Positions 32,377 through 41,501 of a stretch of DNA of 64,000 nucleotides are shown piece by piece. Positions within the stretch are counted from its first letter, which is position 1. Every line of letters begins with the position of its first letter. Under the pieces are notes generated by a model. The model was not told the origin of the DNA. It was given only the letters and a program-made list of their open reading frames with translations, and did no database searches. The position numbers were made by a program, and so were the translations under genes. The stretch comes from Maribellus sp. YY47 (lineage in GTDB: Bacteria; Bacteroidota; Bacteroidia; Bacteroidales; Prolixibacteraceae): NCBI RefSeq assembly GCF_023111095.1, contig NZ_JALGYW010000005.1, positions 62,001 to 126,000 of the forward strand, read 5' to 3'.

Positions 32377-34320
32377 GTGATCGATCATGCTACCATAGAG
32401 CGAATACTGGATGCAGCCGAGATATCAGATGTGGTATCCGACTTTGTGACACTTCGAAAACGAGGGGTTAACATGTTGGGCGTGTGTCCGTTTCATAACG
32501 AAAAAACACCTTCGTTTACGGTTTCTCCGGCCAAGGGGATTTTTAAGTGTTTTGGATGCGGAAAAGGAGGAAACTCCGTGAACTTCATCATGGAACACGA
32601 GAACCTGACTTACCCCGAAGCGCTCAAGTGGCTGGCTAAAAAATACAACATCGAGATTGTTGAGGAAGAGGAAACCGATGAGCAGAAACAGCTAAAAGAC
32701 GAGCGCGAAAGTTTAATGATCGTGTCGGGTTTTGCCCAGAAATATTTTAGCCGTTTTTTGTGGGAAGAAAACGAAGGACGTACCATTGGACTGAGTTATT
32801 TCAGGGAACGCAGTTTTCGCGACGATGTGATGAAAAAGTTCGAAGTGGGCTACGCCCCTGACGGCAAAACACCGTTTACCGATGCTGCTCTGAAACAAGG
32901 GTACAAAATCGACTACCTTGAAAAAACGGGGCTGACCATTAAACGCGACGACTGGTTGCGCGACCGCTTTGCTGCCCGGGTGATTTTCCCGATCCACAAC
33001 CTGGCCGGGAGGGTGATCGCTTTTGGGGGCCGTATTCTGAAAGACGATAAGAAAATTGCCAAATACCTCAATTCTCCGGAATCGGAGATTTACCACAAAA
33101 GCAAAGTTTTATACGGAATTTATCAGGCCAAACGTGAAATGACACGTTCTGATAAAGCCTACCTGGTGGAGGGTTACACCGATGTGTTGTCGATGCACCA
33201 GGCCGGAATTGAGAATGTGGTGGCCTCTTCGGGTACGGCTTTGACCGTGGAACAGATTCGTTTGGTGAGACGATTCACGCCCAATATTACCATTATTTAC
33301 GATGGCGATGCAGCCGGAATAAAAGCTTCGTTGCGGGGAATCGACCTGGTGCTGGAAGAGGGAATGAATGTAAAAGTGTTGCTTTTGCCCGATGGCGAAG
33401 ACCCCGATTCGTTTGCCAAGAAAATGGGGGCCAGCGCTTTTCTTTCCTACATTAAGGAACACGAAACCGATTTTATCCGCTTCAAAACCCAGTTGTTGAT
33501 GAAAGATACCGAGAACGATCCGATTGCCCGGGCAAGGCTTATTTCGGAAGTGATCCGCTCGGTGGCGATTATCCCTGATTCGATTACCCGCTCGGTTTAT
33601 ATCAAAGATTGCAGCAACCTGTTGGGTGTCGACGAAGAAGTATTGTACAACGAAGTCAGAAGGCAAAAACAGAAGCAGGAAGGAGATTTTCAACGGAGAG
33701 ATACCCGGGAGCAACAAGTGCGTCCGGTACCCAAAATGGAAGTTCCTCCGGTTTTAACTCCTTCGGGATTTCAGACCGAAGAACTTGAGTTTTTGAGGTT
33801 TCTGTTAAAACATGCCAATGCCCTCATTTATTTCAGGGAAAAAGGAAGCGACGAGAAGATTGCCGTAAGCGTGAAAGACTTTATGGTGGCTGAAATCGAA
33901 GAAGATGAGCTGGTGTCGCAAAATCCTTTGTTTCAGAAGATCTTTTACGACGTGGCTGACAATATCGAAAACGATGCCTTCGATTCGTGGAAACACTTTA
34001 TTTATCATCCTAACGGAGAAATCAGCAAGCTGGCAACCGATTTACTTTCGGATAAATACATCGAGAGTAAACGCTGGACAAAAGCCGGGGCCTTTACCGA
34101 GCGGGAGGAAGACATTCTGGATATACTCATACCGCGAATCGTAAACGAGTATAAGCTGAACAAAGTGAGAGGCATGTTGTCGGGTATTGAAAAAGCGATT
34201 GAAGAGGCAAGCGCTGCCAAAGATTTCGACCGGGTGATTGAAGAACAATCGATGTATATGAACCTGAAACGTGTGGAAAAAGAACTTACCATGCAATTGG
34301 GGAACCGAATAATAAGTTAA
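32377..34320 (+). CDS. dnaG: DNA primase
   Basis: 647 residues. Zinc-binding CHC2 domain (C37, H40, C58, C61: VCPFHNEKTPSF, KCFGCGKGG), then the catalytic core with YLVEGYTDVLSMHQAG and toprim DGD in IYDGDAAGIKAS, and a helicase-interacting C-terminal part. DnaG makes RNA primers at the replication fork in the cytoplasm. Start is the GTG at 32377 (MIDHATIERILDAAEI); no upstream ATG exists in frame and the next internal Met lies inside the zinc domain. Stop is followed by 7 nt to the next gene. Confidence 0.95.
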   Translation: MIDHATIERILDAAEISDVVSDFVTLRKRGVNMLGVCPFHNEKTPSFTVSPAKGIFKCFGCGKGGNSVNFIMEHENLTYPEALKWLAKKYNIEIVEEEETDEQKQLKDERESLMIVSGFAQKYFSRFLWEENEGRTIGLSYFRERSFRDDVMKKFEVGYAPDGKTPFTDAALKQGYKIDYLEKTGLTIKRDDWLRDRFAARVIFPIHNLAGRVIAFGGRILKDDKKIAKYLNSPESEIYHKSKVLYGIYQAKREMTRSDKAYLVEGYTDVLSMHQAGIENVVASSGTALTVEQIRLVRRFTPNITIIYDGDAAGIKASLRGIDLVLEEGMNVKVLLLPDGEDPDSFAKKMGASAFLSYIKEHETDFIRFKTQLLMKDTENDPIARARLISEVIRSVAIIPDSITRSVYIKDCSNLLGVDEEVLYNEVRRQKQKQEGDFQRRDTREQQVRPVPKMEVPPVLTPSGFQTEELEFLRFLLKHANALIYFREKGSDEKIAVSVKDFMVAEIEEDELVSQNPLFQKIFYDVADNIENDAFDSWKHFIYHPNGEISKLATDLLSDKYIESKRWTKAGAFTEREEDILDILIPRIVNEYKLNKVRGMLSGIEKAIEEASAAKDFDRVIEEQSMYMNLKRVEKELTMQLGNRIIS

Positions 34321-34327
34321 GCCGATT

Positions 34328-34810
34328 ATGCGAACCTATAAGATTGAGAACCGAGAAGACGTTGACCAGGTGATCCGCGCCTGTAAAACCTGTTACCTGG
34401 CCATGTCGGTGGATAATAAACCCTATGTGCTGCCCATGAATTTTGCCCTCGACGGCGACGTGGTTATTCTGCATTCGGCACAGGAAGGCCGCATGTGGGA
34501 AAGCATTGTAAAGAATCCAAACGTTTGCATCAACTGGACATTGGGTGAAGAACTGGCCTGGCAGGATGTGCAGGTGGGTTGCAGCTATCGCGTTAAGTCG
34601 AAATCGGTGGTATGGGAAGGAACGGAGGAAATTATTGACGATTTTGACGAAAAATACCGCTGCCTTGAAATTCTGATGAAACAGTACAGCGATCGTGAGT
34701 TTAAATTCGGAACACCGGCGGTAAAAAATGTAGGAATTTTCAAAGTACACCTGGATTCGCTCGGAGCAAAGGAATTTGGCGCGAAAGCAATTACTCCCTG
34801 GAATAGTTAA
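34328..34810 (+). CDS. pyridoxamine 5'-phosphate oxidase-family flavin-binding protein (NimA-like)
   Basis: 160 residues with a split-barrel fold signature: CYLAMSVDNKPYVLPMNFALDGDVVILHSAQEGRMW near the N terminus, INWTLGEEL and GTPAVKNVGIFKVHLD. The relatives bind FMN or heme and some (Nim) reduce nitroimidazoles. The exact role is unknown. It lies 7 nt after dnaG and 12 nt before the epimerase, so all three may be co-transcribed. Confidence 0.8.
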   Translation: MRTYKIENREDVDQVIRACKTCYLAMSVDNKPYVLPMNFALDGDVVILHSAQEGRMWESIVKNPNVCINWTLGEELAWQDVQVGCSYRVKSKSVVWEGTEEIIDDFDEKYRCLEILMKQYSDREFKFGTPAVKNVGIFKVHLDSLGAKEFGAKAITPWNS

Positions 34811-34822
34811 TACAACTTCGAT

Positions 34823-35845
34823 ATGATATTTGTAACAGGAGGAACAGGACTGGTAGGATCACACCTGCTTTTTGAACTCACAAAGCAAGGTAAAAAGGTG
34901 CGTGCACTAAAGCGGGAAACAAGCAACCTGCAACAGGTAAAAAAAACATTCTCCTGTTATGTCGAAAATGCACAACAGTTGTTTGACCGGATTGAATGGG
35001 TAAACGGTGACATTCTTGATTATTATTCATTGGAACCGCTTCTTTCCGGTGTAACAGAGATTTATCATTGTGCCGCCATCGTGTCTTTTAGCAGAAAAGA
35101 GCGGCAGCAAATGATCGATAACAATGTGGAAGGTACAGGTAATCTGGTAAACGCGGCGCTGATCAACGGGGTAAAGAAGATTTGCCATGTTAGTTCCATC
35201 GCTGCTTTGGGAAAAAAGCAAAACGGAGAGCCGGTTACCGAAGAAACCAATTGGAATCCTTCGAAAAAGAATTCAGCTTATTCTGACAGCAAATTTTATT
35301 CTGAAACCGAGATCTGGCGGGGGATGGAAGAAGGGCTGGAAGGCGTAATCGTTAATCCGTCGATCATATTTGGCCCCGGAAACTGGGAAAGCGGGAGTTC
35401 AAAGTTTTTTAAGACCATTTGGGATGGAATGAAGTTTTACACCAAAGGAACCACCGGTTTTGTCGATGTACGAGATGTGGTGCGGGCGATGGTGCTGCTA
35501 ATGGAGCCGGAGAATTTTGAAAAATGCAAAAGTCAGCGTTTCCTGCTGAATGCGGAGAATTTAAGTTATCAGAATGTTTTTAATCAGATTGCTGATGCGC
35601 TCCAAAAACCACGGCCTTCTGTATTTGCCTCCGATTTTATGTCGGGCATTGCCTGGCGCGTTGCGGCGATTGCAAGCCTTTTTACCCGGAAACCGGCCGC
35701 TATTACCCGTGAGGTAGCCACCGGAAGAAATGAAATTCACAATTACGACGGATCGAAAATAAAAGGGATATTGGATTTTGAGTATATCCCGGTAGCTGAT
35801 TCGATCCGGTTCACGGCCTCTTGTATGTTAAATGAACTCAAGTAA
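34823..35845 (+). CDS. NAD-dependent epimerase/dehydratase (extended SDR)
   Basis: 340 residues: Rossmann loop GGTGLVGSHLL at 6-16, HVSSIAALG with the catalytic serine, YSDSKFYSE with Tyr-x3-Lys, and NPSIIFGPGNW. This is an extended SDR related to dTDP-/UDP-sugar or steroid-type reductases; substrate unknown. End of a likely dnaG - flavin protein - epimerase transcription unit, closed by a terminator 1 nt after the stop. Confidence 0.85.
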   Translation: MIFVTGGTGLVGSHLLFELTKQGKKVRALKRETSNLQQVKKTFSCYVENAQQLFDRIEWVNGDILDYYSLEPLLSGVTEIYHCAAIVSFSRKERQQMIDNNVEGTGNLVNAALINGVKKICHVSSIAALGKKQNGEPVTEETNWNPSKKNSAYSDSKFYSETEIWRGMEEGLEGVIVNPSIIFGPGNWESGSSKFFKTIWDGMKFYTKGTTGFVDVRDVVRAMVLLMEPENFEKCKSQRFLLNAENLSYQNVFNQIADALQKPRPSVFASDFMSGIAWRVAAIASLFTRKPAAITREVATGRNEIHNYDGSKIKGILDFEYIPVADSIRFTASCMLNELK

Positions 35846-35873
35846 AAAGAGCAGGTTCATCCTGCTCTTTTAC
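35846..35873 (+). terminator. intrinsic terminator
   Basis: AAAGAGCAGG (35846-35855) and CCTGCTCTTT (35861-35870) form a 10-bp stem with a TTCAT loop; a few T follow. Confidence 0.7.
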
Positions 35874-36286
35874 GTCCGTAAACATTTTTATTTCCCGATA
35901 AGAAATGCCCTCTCAGGCACTTAGCCAGCTTTTATTCAGTGCTGACCGGTTCTTTATGGTTATCTCAATAAGTAGTCTCTTTTTAAGTTTTACTATGTGA
36001 ACTCCTTCATATATAAAAAAAGGGGGCAACTCTTGTCCAAAAAGCTGCCCATAATAAAAAACAAAAAGATAAAAAATAAGGGTTTGTGCTCGTAAAATAA
36101 AGACACTGCAGCGAGATTTCCAAATTTTTCAACCGGAAATTATGTAAACGAGGCGGTTTCCGTGCATTTATGGGCATAATGGAAAGAAGAGCGAACATTT
36201 TTCTGAGCCCCGATTGTTCAAATTTCTGATCATCTTTTTAAAAAGTAGTTTCGTATGTTTGTCTTTGATTTTAAATCAAAAGAAAA
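35874..36286. other. 413-bp gap with a minus-strand orphan terminator-like hairpin
   Basis: No ORF is supported here (a 63-residue minus-strand frame lacks any protein-like pattern). GGGCAAC (36024-36030) and GCTGCCC (36044-36050) form a 7-bp stem on the minus strand with one G-U pair, followed by CC and seven T (36015-36021). No gene on that strand is upstream, so it may end a small RNA or an antisense transcript. Confidence 0.4.
36254..36261 (+). promoter_or_regulatory. -7 box before the HAD hydrolase
   Basis: TATGTTTG, perfect TAnnTTTG, 25 bp before the ATG; no clear -33 element. Confidence 0.4.
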
Positions 36287-36910
36287 ATGAAAACCGATCT
36301 CTCAAATATCCGCAATATCATCTTTGATCTGGGTAACGTTATACTCAACCTTGATTTTGATGCTTCCATTCGTGCATTTCAGGAATTGGGTTTGGATCGT
36401 GGAGTGATTAACCGGCAGCAGGCCTATGCCGATCCAGTGTTTTATCAACTGGAAACAGGTGCGGTTTCTCCGGAAGAGTTTCGGAATCGCGTACGGGAAA
36501 TTTTAAATAACCCGATGGCAAGTGATCAGCAGATTGACGATGCCTGGTATGCTATGATTCGGGATATTCCGGAGAATCGGGTAGAAACGTTGAAGCGTCT
36601 TAAGGCGAATTACAGGATATTTCTTTTTAGTAATACCAACGAAATCCACATCTCGCGCTTGCATCCTGAATTTGAGGAAAGCTATGGATTTGCTTTTCCT
36701 GCCTTGTTCGAACAGGATTTTTACTCCCACGAAATTCATGAGCGAAAACCTGATTTAACTTCTTTTGAGAAGGTGATTCAACTGGCTGGAGTTAATCCGG
36801 AAGAAACACTTTTTGTCGATGATCTGGAAAAGAATATCGAAGCTGCAAAAGATGCCGGGCTAAAAGTGTTGTGGTTAAAAAACGGGATGGAGATGGCCGA
36901 TTTATTTTAA
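36287..36910 (+). CDS. HAD-superfamily hydrolase (YihX-like)
   Basis: 207 residues. Motif I IIFDLGNVILNLD (nucleophile in DLG), motif II LFSNTNEIHISRL, motif III HERKPDLTSFEKV, and motif IV LFVDDLEKNIEAA. This HAD-IA group includes alpha-D-glucose-1-phosphatase YihX and related sugar-phosphate phosphatases. Cytoplasmic; the substrate is unknown. Convergent with the cyclophilin operon; the two coding regions overlap by 9 bp at the 3' ends. Confidence 0.88.
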   Translation: MKTDLSNIRNIIFDLGNVILNLDFDASIRAFQELGLDRGVINRQQAYADPVFYQLETGAVSPEEFRNRVREILNNPMASDQQIDDAWYAMIRDIPENRVETLKRLKANYRIFLFSNTNEIHISRLHPEFEESYGFAFPALFEQDFYSHEIHERKPDLTSFEKVIQLAGVNPEETLFVDDLEKNIEAAKDAGLKVLWLKNGMEMADLF

Positions 36911-38233
36911 AATGCGCACCCGTTTTATGCGGATATCTTTGACCGGTCTCCAGCGCTGGTCGGTTTCCACTTTTGCTATTTTGTCGACTACATCCATACC
37001 GGAGATTACTTTTCCGAAAATGGTGTAAGATCCGTCGAGATGAGGCGCTCCGCCAATGGTTTTATATACCTGACGTTGTTCTGCCGAAAATTTGTAATCG
37101 TTTTGCTTTTCAATTTCGTCGAGTTCATTGTCGAAGTATTTTCTTCCGGATACGATGTAAAACTGTGATCCGTCCGAACGCCTTCGCTGATTAGCCGTAT
37201 CTGGTTTCCGGGGTGAACCTACCATTCCCCGTTTGTGATACAGCCCCGGAATGATGTGGGCAGGGATGGTATAACCGGGTCCTTTCCAACCAACATTATC
37301 GCCGGGTTCGGCATACCGAGTGTCGGCTGCTCCGGATTGAATGCCGAAATTGGCAATTACACGGTGAATCAGTAAACTGTCGAAATATTGTTCTTTGGCC
37401 AATCGGATAAAATTATCGCGGTATTCGGGTGTTTCATTAAACAATTGAAGGGTGATGTTGCCGGCATCGGTTTCCAGTACAATGCCTTTGATTTTTGCAT
37501 TTTCGGCGGCGGTTTCAGCATTGGCGTTTACACTCAGTGCAGCGAGCGATTCAGGTTTTTCCTTTTGCTTTTTCAACATGTCGGAAATATACACGGACGG
37601 AATCGCAAAACTCTGCATTTCGTAATCAACAGTGGCCGAATACGCCACGCCGATCGCTTTTTTGTCGGCTGTAAAAATGGGAGTTCCAAACTGCGATTTT
37701 CGAATAACATTGGATAGCCGGTACAGCCTGGAGCCTTTAACATTGGCCAGATTGAGTACTTTACCCGAGAATAGCTGAATAGTTTTTCCTGTTTTGGGTG
37801 CTACGTACATCGATTTTGTAAAGTTGGGCAGACTTCCCTCAAACAACTGAATTGGATTTCGGTCGATTCCGTCAACCTGCAAAATGATCAGGTCGTTGAT
37901 GCGATCGAAAGCCACAAACTTATCGGCAGTATAAGTTTTGTTTTCGTTGAATGGTTTAACTTTTACGTTGGTGGCCTGACTGACCAATGAATATTGGGTA
38001 ACCAACAGATTGTTTCCCACAAAAAATCCCTGGCCGCTTTCCAGAATTCGTGTCCCGTCAAACGATTCAATTTCTGCAATGGATGCATGAATTTCTTCCC
38101 AATCGCTGTTATCTGGCAGAGCTTCGGTTTGGAGTGTTGCTTTTTGAGTTGCAGTTTCCTGCTGTTTTTTTGCATTTCCACCGCAGGCAGCTGCGAAAAA
38201 TGCTAAAATAATTATGGCTGCAATTTTATTCAT
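36902..38233 (-). CDS. lipoprotein: degenerate trypsin-like domain fused to a cyclophilin-type peptidyl-prolyl isomerase
   Basis: 443 residues from the ATG at 38233 (MNKIAAIIILAFFAAACGG, lipobox AAAC). Residues about 45-230 have an HtrA/trypsin-like layout: SGQGFFVGNNLLVTQYSL, DRINDLIILQV, RKSQFGTPIFTADKKAIGVAY. The histidine position (TQYSL, usually NHVV) and the nucleophile position (SQFGT, usually GNSGG) are changed, so peptidase activity is unlikely. Residues about 250-443 form a cyclophilin (IVLETDAGNITLQLF, IHRVIANFGIQSG, GMVGSPRKPDTAN...GSQFYIV, YTIFGKVISGMDVVDKI). Third gene of a cyclophilin operon, overlapping the previous one by 8 nt. Confidence 0.8.
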   Translation of the reverse strand: MNKIAAIIILAFFAAACGGNAKKQQETATQKATLQTEALPDNSDWEEIHASIAEIESFDGTRILESGQGFFVGNNLLVTQYSLVSQATNVKVKPFNENKTYTADKFVAFDRINDLIILQVDGIDRNPIQLFEGSLPNFTKSMYVAPKTGKTIQLFSGKVLNLANVKGSRLYRLSNVIRKSQFGTPIFTADKKAIGVAYSATVDYEMQSFAIPSVYISDMLKKQKEKPESLAALSVNANAETAAENAKIKGIVLETDAGNITLQLFNETPEYRDNFIRLAKEQYFDSLLIHRVIANFGIQSGAADTRYAEPGDNVGWKGPGYTIPAHIIPGLYHKRGMVGSPRKPDTANQRRRSDGSQFYIVSGRKYFDNELDEIEKQNDYKFSAEQRQVYKTIGGAPHLDGSYTIFGKVISGMDVVDKIAKVETDQRWRPVKDIRIKRVRILK

Positions 38234-39038
38234 CCCGAACATTCACTTTTATAACAACGTCGGTGTAAGGGCGGTTGTTGCTGTCCGTTTTTAAAGCTGC
38301 AATTTTATCGATCACATCAAAACCTTCAATACATTCCCCAAAAATGGTGTACTTCCCATCAAGTTCGGGGTAGCCTCCAACAGTGGTGTATGCTTTACGC
38401 TGGGCTTCGGAAAAAGTCAGTACACCCGGATCGAGGGCGTATTCTGTTTCAATTTCGGTTTTTACGTTATCGGCCAATTCCCTGAACTCCTCTACTTTTT
38501 TTTCTTCTTTTAGTTTTTTGAGTGTTTCCCGCACTTCGGGCGTCATGTATTTTTGGATAATTTTATTGCGGATGGGTCTATTTACCGCGAGTTCCATAGT
38601 GTCGAGCGCCCCTTCGGTACAAACGCTTCCTTTTATAATAAAGAATTGGGAAATATCAGACTGTTTAAACGGATTTACTTCATCGGGTTGGCGTGGTGCG
38701 CACAGCGAGCCTTTCTTATGAAAGTATTTCGAGAGGATTTCGTCATCCACTGTTTTGTCGGGATCGCCATAACCAATTCTTTTTCCGGGAGGGGCATTTC
38801 TTGAACTTTTGGAACCTCCCTGAATCAGAAAGTCCTGAATTACACGGTAAAAAAGCGTGCCGTCGTAATAACCCTGGCCGGCCAGTTCGATAAAAGCATC
38901 CCGGTGTTTGGGCGTATCGTCGTATAGTCTGAATTTCATGGAGCCCATGTTCGTGGAGATTTCCACTACGGTTGACTGCGCCTGCGAATTAAAACTAAAA
39001 AAACTAACGATTAAAAGAATTAAACTGAATCTGATCAT
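38226..39038 (-). CDS. periplasmic cyclophilin-type peptidyl-prolyl isomerase
   Basis: 270 residues with a signal peptide (SFFSFNSQAQ). The cyclophilin fold opens VVEISTNMGSMKFRLYDDTPKHRDAF, then TLFYRVIQDFLIQGGSKS and SQFFIIKGS, and it closes ELDGKYTIFGECIEGFDVIDKIAALKTD. An insert of about 80 residues (KYMTPEVRETLKKLKEEKKVEEFRELADNV) is typical of Bacteroidota enzymes of this type. Folding of envelope proteins is the probable role. Middle of three tandem cyclophilin genes. Confidence 0.92.
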   Translation of the reverse strand: MIRFSLILLIVSFFSFNSQAQSTVVEISTNMGSMKFRLYDDTPKHRDAFIELAGQGYYDGTLFYRVIQDFLIQGGSKSSRNAPPGKRIGYGDPDKTVDDEILSKYFHKKGSLCAPRQPDEVNPFKQSDISQFFIIKGSVCTEGALDTMELAVNRPIRNKIIQKYMTPEVRETLKKLKEEKKVEEFRELADNVKTEIETEYALDPGVLTFSEAQRKAYTTVGGYPELDGKYTIFGECIEGFDVIDKIAALKTDSNNRPYTDVVIKVNVRDE

Positions 39039-39040
39039 AC

Positions 39041-39862
39041 CTATTTTATCACCTCTATTTCCATTTTTATATCTGATTTCGGACGGTTGTATCGGTCGGT
39101 TTCCACCGCTGCAATTTTGTCGAGTACCTCCAGTCCTTCCACAACCTCGCCAAAAACGGTGTATTCTCCGTCGAGCGAAGGATAGCCACCAATGGTGGTG
39201 TAGGCCTCACGCTGCTCGGGAGTAAAAGAGAATTTATTCTGACCGTCCCATAAACTGTCGGCTTTGGCGCGGATTTCGGCCACAAACACGTTAAAGCCCG
39301 CTTCGTCGTTGTTGCTGCGGAACTCATTCAATTTTTCAGATGAGGCTTTAAACTGCTCCTGAAGAAACTGATTCTTTGCCCGGCCGTTTATCATTATCTC
39401 CATGGTATCGAGTTTGCCCGGTGTAAAAATTTCACCCTGTACAAGGTAAAATTGCGATCCGCTGGAGCGTTTATCAGGGTTTTCAGGACCACCGGTGCGG
39501 GCTGCAGCCAAAGCTCCTTTTTTATGAAAGTGCGCCGGCACAAACTCGGCGGGAATGGTATAACCCGGATTTCCGGCACCAAGACGTACGCCGGGTGCTG
39601 CATCTTTCGATTTTGGGTCGCCTCCCTGAATCATGAAATTTTGCATCACACGATGAAACAGGAGTCCGTCATAAAATCCTTCATCAGCGAGTTTCAGGAA
39701 GTTCTTTTTGTGCTCAGGAGTGTCGTCGTACAACTTTACCGTAATATTCCCCATATCGGTCTTGATAAGGACCTGTGTCTCTTTAGAGGTTTTATTGGCA
39801 TGACTGCACGAGATTCCAAAACCAACAAGTATAATGAACACTAAAACTCCGAACTTCTTCAT
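39041..39862 (-). CDS. lipoprotein cyclophilin-type peptidyl-prolyl isomerase
   Basis: 273 residues from the ATG at 39862 (MKKFGVLVFIILVGFGISC), where C19 is a lipobox cysteine; the longer frame adds ten residues. The fold matches the other two: VLIKTDMGNITVKLYDDTPEHKKNFL, LLFHRVMQNFMIQGGDPKS, GSQFYLVQGE and SLDGEYTVFGEVVEGLEVLDKIA. First gene of the operon; 2-nt gap to the next. The three proteins share 'TIGGYP.LDG.YT.FG'-type motifs, pointing to tandem duplication. Confidence 0.92.
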   Translation of the reverse strand: MKKFGVLVFIILVGFGISCSHANKTSKETQVLIKTDMGNITVKLYDDTPEHKKNFLKLADEGFYDGLLFHRVMQNFMIQGGDPKSKDAAPGVRLGAGNPGYTIPAEFVPAHFHKKGALAAARTGGPENPDKRSSGSQFYLVQGEIFTPGKLDTMEIMINGRAKNQFLQEQFKASSEKLNEFRSNNDEAGFNVFVAEIRAKADSLWDGQNKFSFTPEQREAYTTIGGYPSLDGEYTVFGEVVEGLEVLDKIAAVETDRYNRPKSDIKMEIEVIK

Positions 39863-39920
39863 CTGAATGATAATTTGTTTAACTTGACGCACTTCTTAAA
39901 ATTCCTGTAAAGATATAAAG

Positions 39921-40850
39921 ATGACCAAAATACTTTCGAATTTGTTGATCTTGTTCCTCATTTTTTCGTGCATTGGTTCAGGTAAAAAACAAAATGCAAA
40001 AGATGTGGAGCCTTCGGTGATAACGGCAAAAATGCGCGTTCAGTCCTTTATTCCCGAACTTCCCGACGAGTTGCAGGAGGTATCGGGTTTGCTGATGTAT
40101 CGCGATCTGTTCTGGGGCTTTAACGATAGCGGAGGCAAAAACGTTTTGTATGCTTTTAACCGAAAAGGGGAGATACAAATGGAGGTCGAAATTGAAAACG
40201 CGATGAACCAGGATTGGGAGTCGATTACCCAGGATGCAAAGCATATTTATATCGGTGATTTTGGGAACAATCATGGCAGCCGGAAAAACCTTCGGGTTTA
40301 TAAAATCAAAAAGAAAGATATTCACGACGAAAGGCGCCAGAAACTGAAAGCGGAGGAAATTTCTTTTGAATACAACAATCAGCAGTCGTTTGTTTCTCCT
40401 GTAAACGGAACAGCGTACGATTGTGAAGCCATGGCTTTTCGCGATGGAAAGTTGCACCTCTTTAGTAAAAACTGGAAAGACCGGATAACCCAACATTATG
40501 CTTTGCCGGTGAAAAAAGGGAGTTACCAGCTTGAAGCAGACGGTTCATTCAATGTCCGGGGCCTGGTCACCGGCGCTGATTTCAGCCCCGATGGCAAAAC
40601 TCTGGCCTTGTTGCAGTACGAAAACTGGAAAGCGTATTTGTGGCTGTTTTCCAATTTTAAAGGGGAAGCATTTTTCGCCGGGAAAAGTGTCTGCATATAT
40701 CTTGATAACCTGGACGGCGTACAAACGGAAGGGATTAGTTTTTTGAGTAACGACTCGGTTCTGATTTCGTGCGAGCAGACAAAGTCATTCCGGCAACAGG
40801 TATTTCTGCTTGATTTAAACGAATTGAAAAATGGAACACATCCGAATTAA
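39921..40850 (+). CDS. lipoprotein with beta-propeller-like fold, unknown function
   Basis: 309 residues: lipobox LIFSC (C17), then a strand-rich domain with LPDELQEVSGLLMYRDLFWGFNDSGGKNVLYAFN, IYIGDFGNNHGSRKNLRVYKI and GTAYDCEAMAFRDGKLHLFSK, resembling SdiA-regulated or phytase-like propellers. No catalytic residues are evident. The last 20 nt overlap the GNAT gene in another frame, so the two are co-transcribed. Confidence 0.65.
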   Translation: MTKILSNLLILFLIFSCIGSGKKQNAKDVEPSVITAKMRVQSFIPELPDELQEVSGLLMYRDLFWGFNDSGGKNVLYAFNRKGEIQMEVEIENAMNQDWESITQDAKHIYIGDFGNNHGSRKNLRVYKIKKKDIHDERRQKLKAEEISFEYNNQQSFVSPVNGTAYDCEAMAFRDGKLHLFSKNWKDRITQHYALPVKKGSYQLEADGSFNVRGLVTGADFSPDGKTLALLQYENWKAYLWLFSNFKGEAFFAGKSVCIYLDNLDGVQTEGISFLSNDSVLISCEQTKSFRQQVFLLDLNELKNGTHPN

Positions 40851-41367
40851 CGACAAGATCAGGCTTGAACGTGTGAAAGCCTCCATGGCTCCGGTTATTT
40901 TTCAGACCATTGATCGCGATCGGGAATATTTAAAGGAATGGTTGCCTTTTGTGAATTTTACGGAAAAGGTAAGCGACACCGAAATGTTTATCGAGAGCAT
41001 CAGCTCGCCTGAAAATGTACGCGATGAAATATTCAGTATCTGGTACAACGAGGAGTTTGCCGGTTTGGTGGGTTTTAAAGATACCGACTGGACCAACAAA
41101 AAAACCGAAATTGGATACTGGCTGGCACAAGCCATGCAGGGGAAGGGGATTATTTCTGCCTGCGTGCAAAAACTACTGTCGTATGCATTTCAAAAACTGA
41201 AGTTAAACAGGGTTCAAATTAAAGTGGCCGAAGGCAATCAGAAAAGTGAAGCCATTCCGCAGAAACTCAACTTTACATTTGAAGGTATAGAACGAGCCGG
41301 AGAGCTCCACGGCAAGGATTATTTAAACCTGAAGATATTCAGTCGATTGGCAGCAGATTCAGTTTAG
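40831..41367 (+). CDS. GNAT-family N-acetyltransferase (RimJ/RimL-like)
   Basis: 178 residues: LERVKASMAPVIFQTIDRDREYLKEWLPFV near the N terminus is typical of the RimL group; WLAQAMQGKGIISACVQKLLSYAF is the acetyl-CoA-binding V/I-x-x-x-x-Q/R-G-x-G/A region and LNRVQIKVAEGNQKSEAIPQKLNF the following strand. The target is probably an N-terminal amine of a protein or a small amine. Overlaps the preceding lipoprotein gene by 20 nt. Confidence 0.88.
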   Translation: MEHIRINDKIRLERVKASMAPVIFQTIDRDREYLKEWLPFVNFTEKVSDTEMFIESISSPENVRDEIFSIWYNEEFAGLVGFKDTDWTNKKTEIGYWLAQAMQGKGIISACVQKLLSYAFQKLKLNRVQIKVAEGNQKSEAIPQKLNFTFEGIERAGELHGKDYLNLKIFSRLAADSV

Positions 41368-41455
41368 TCTCAGAAATATTTCCGCTTTAGTTTCTTAAAG
41401 CGAAGTAAAAATGAATTTATTTCGCAAAAAGTATAGAGAACTAATGGATTATTTA

Positions 41456-41463
41456 TAATTTTG
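41456..41463 (+). promoter_or_regulatory. -7 box before the ACP-like gene
   Basis: TAATTTTG (TAnnTTTG) ends 38 bp before the ATG at 41502; the -33 site is not recognised. Confidence 0.4.
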
Positions 41464-41501
41464 ACCCGAAAATTCATTTGTTCGAATTTTAATAAAGCAA
41501 T

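Noticed and set aside
36007-36198. 63-residue minus-strand frame in the 36-kb gap
   Set aside because: Composition is not protein-like and it overlaps the orphan terminator hairpin.
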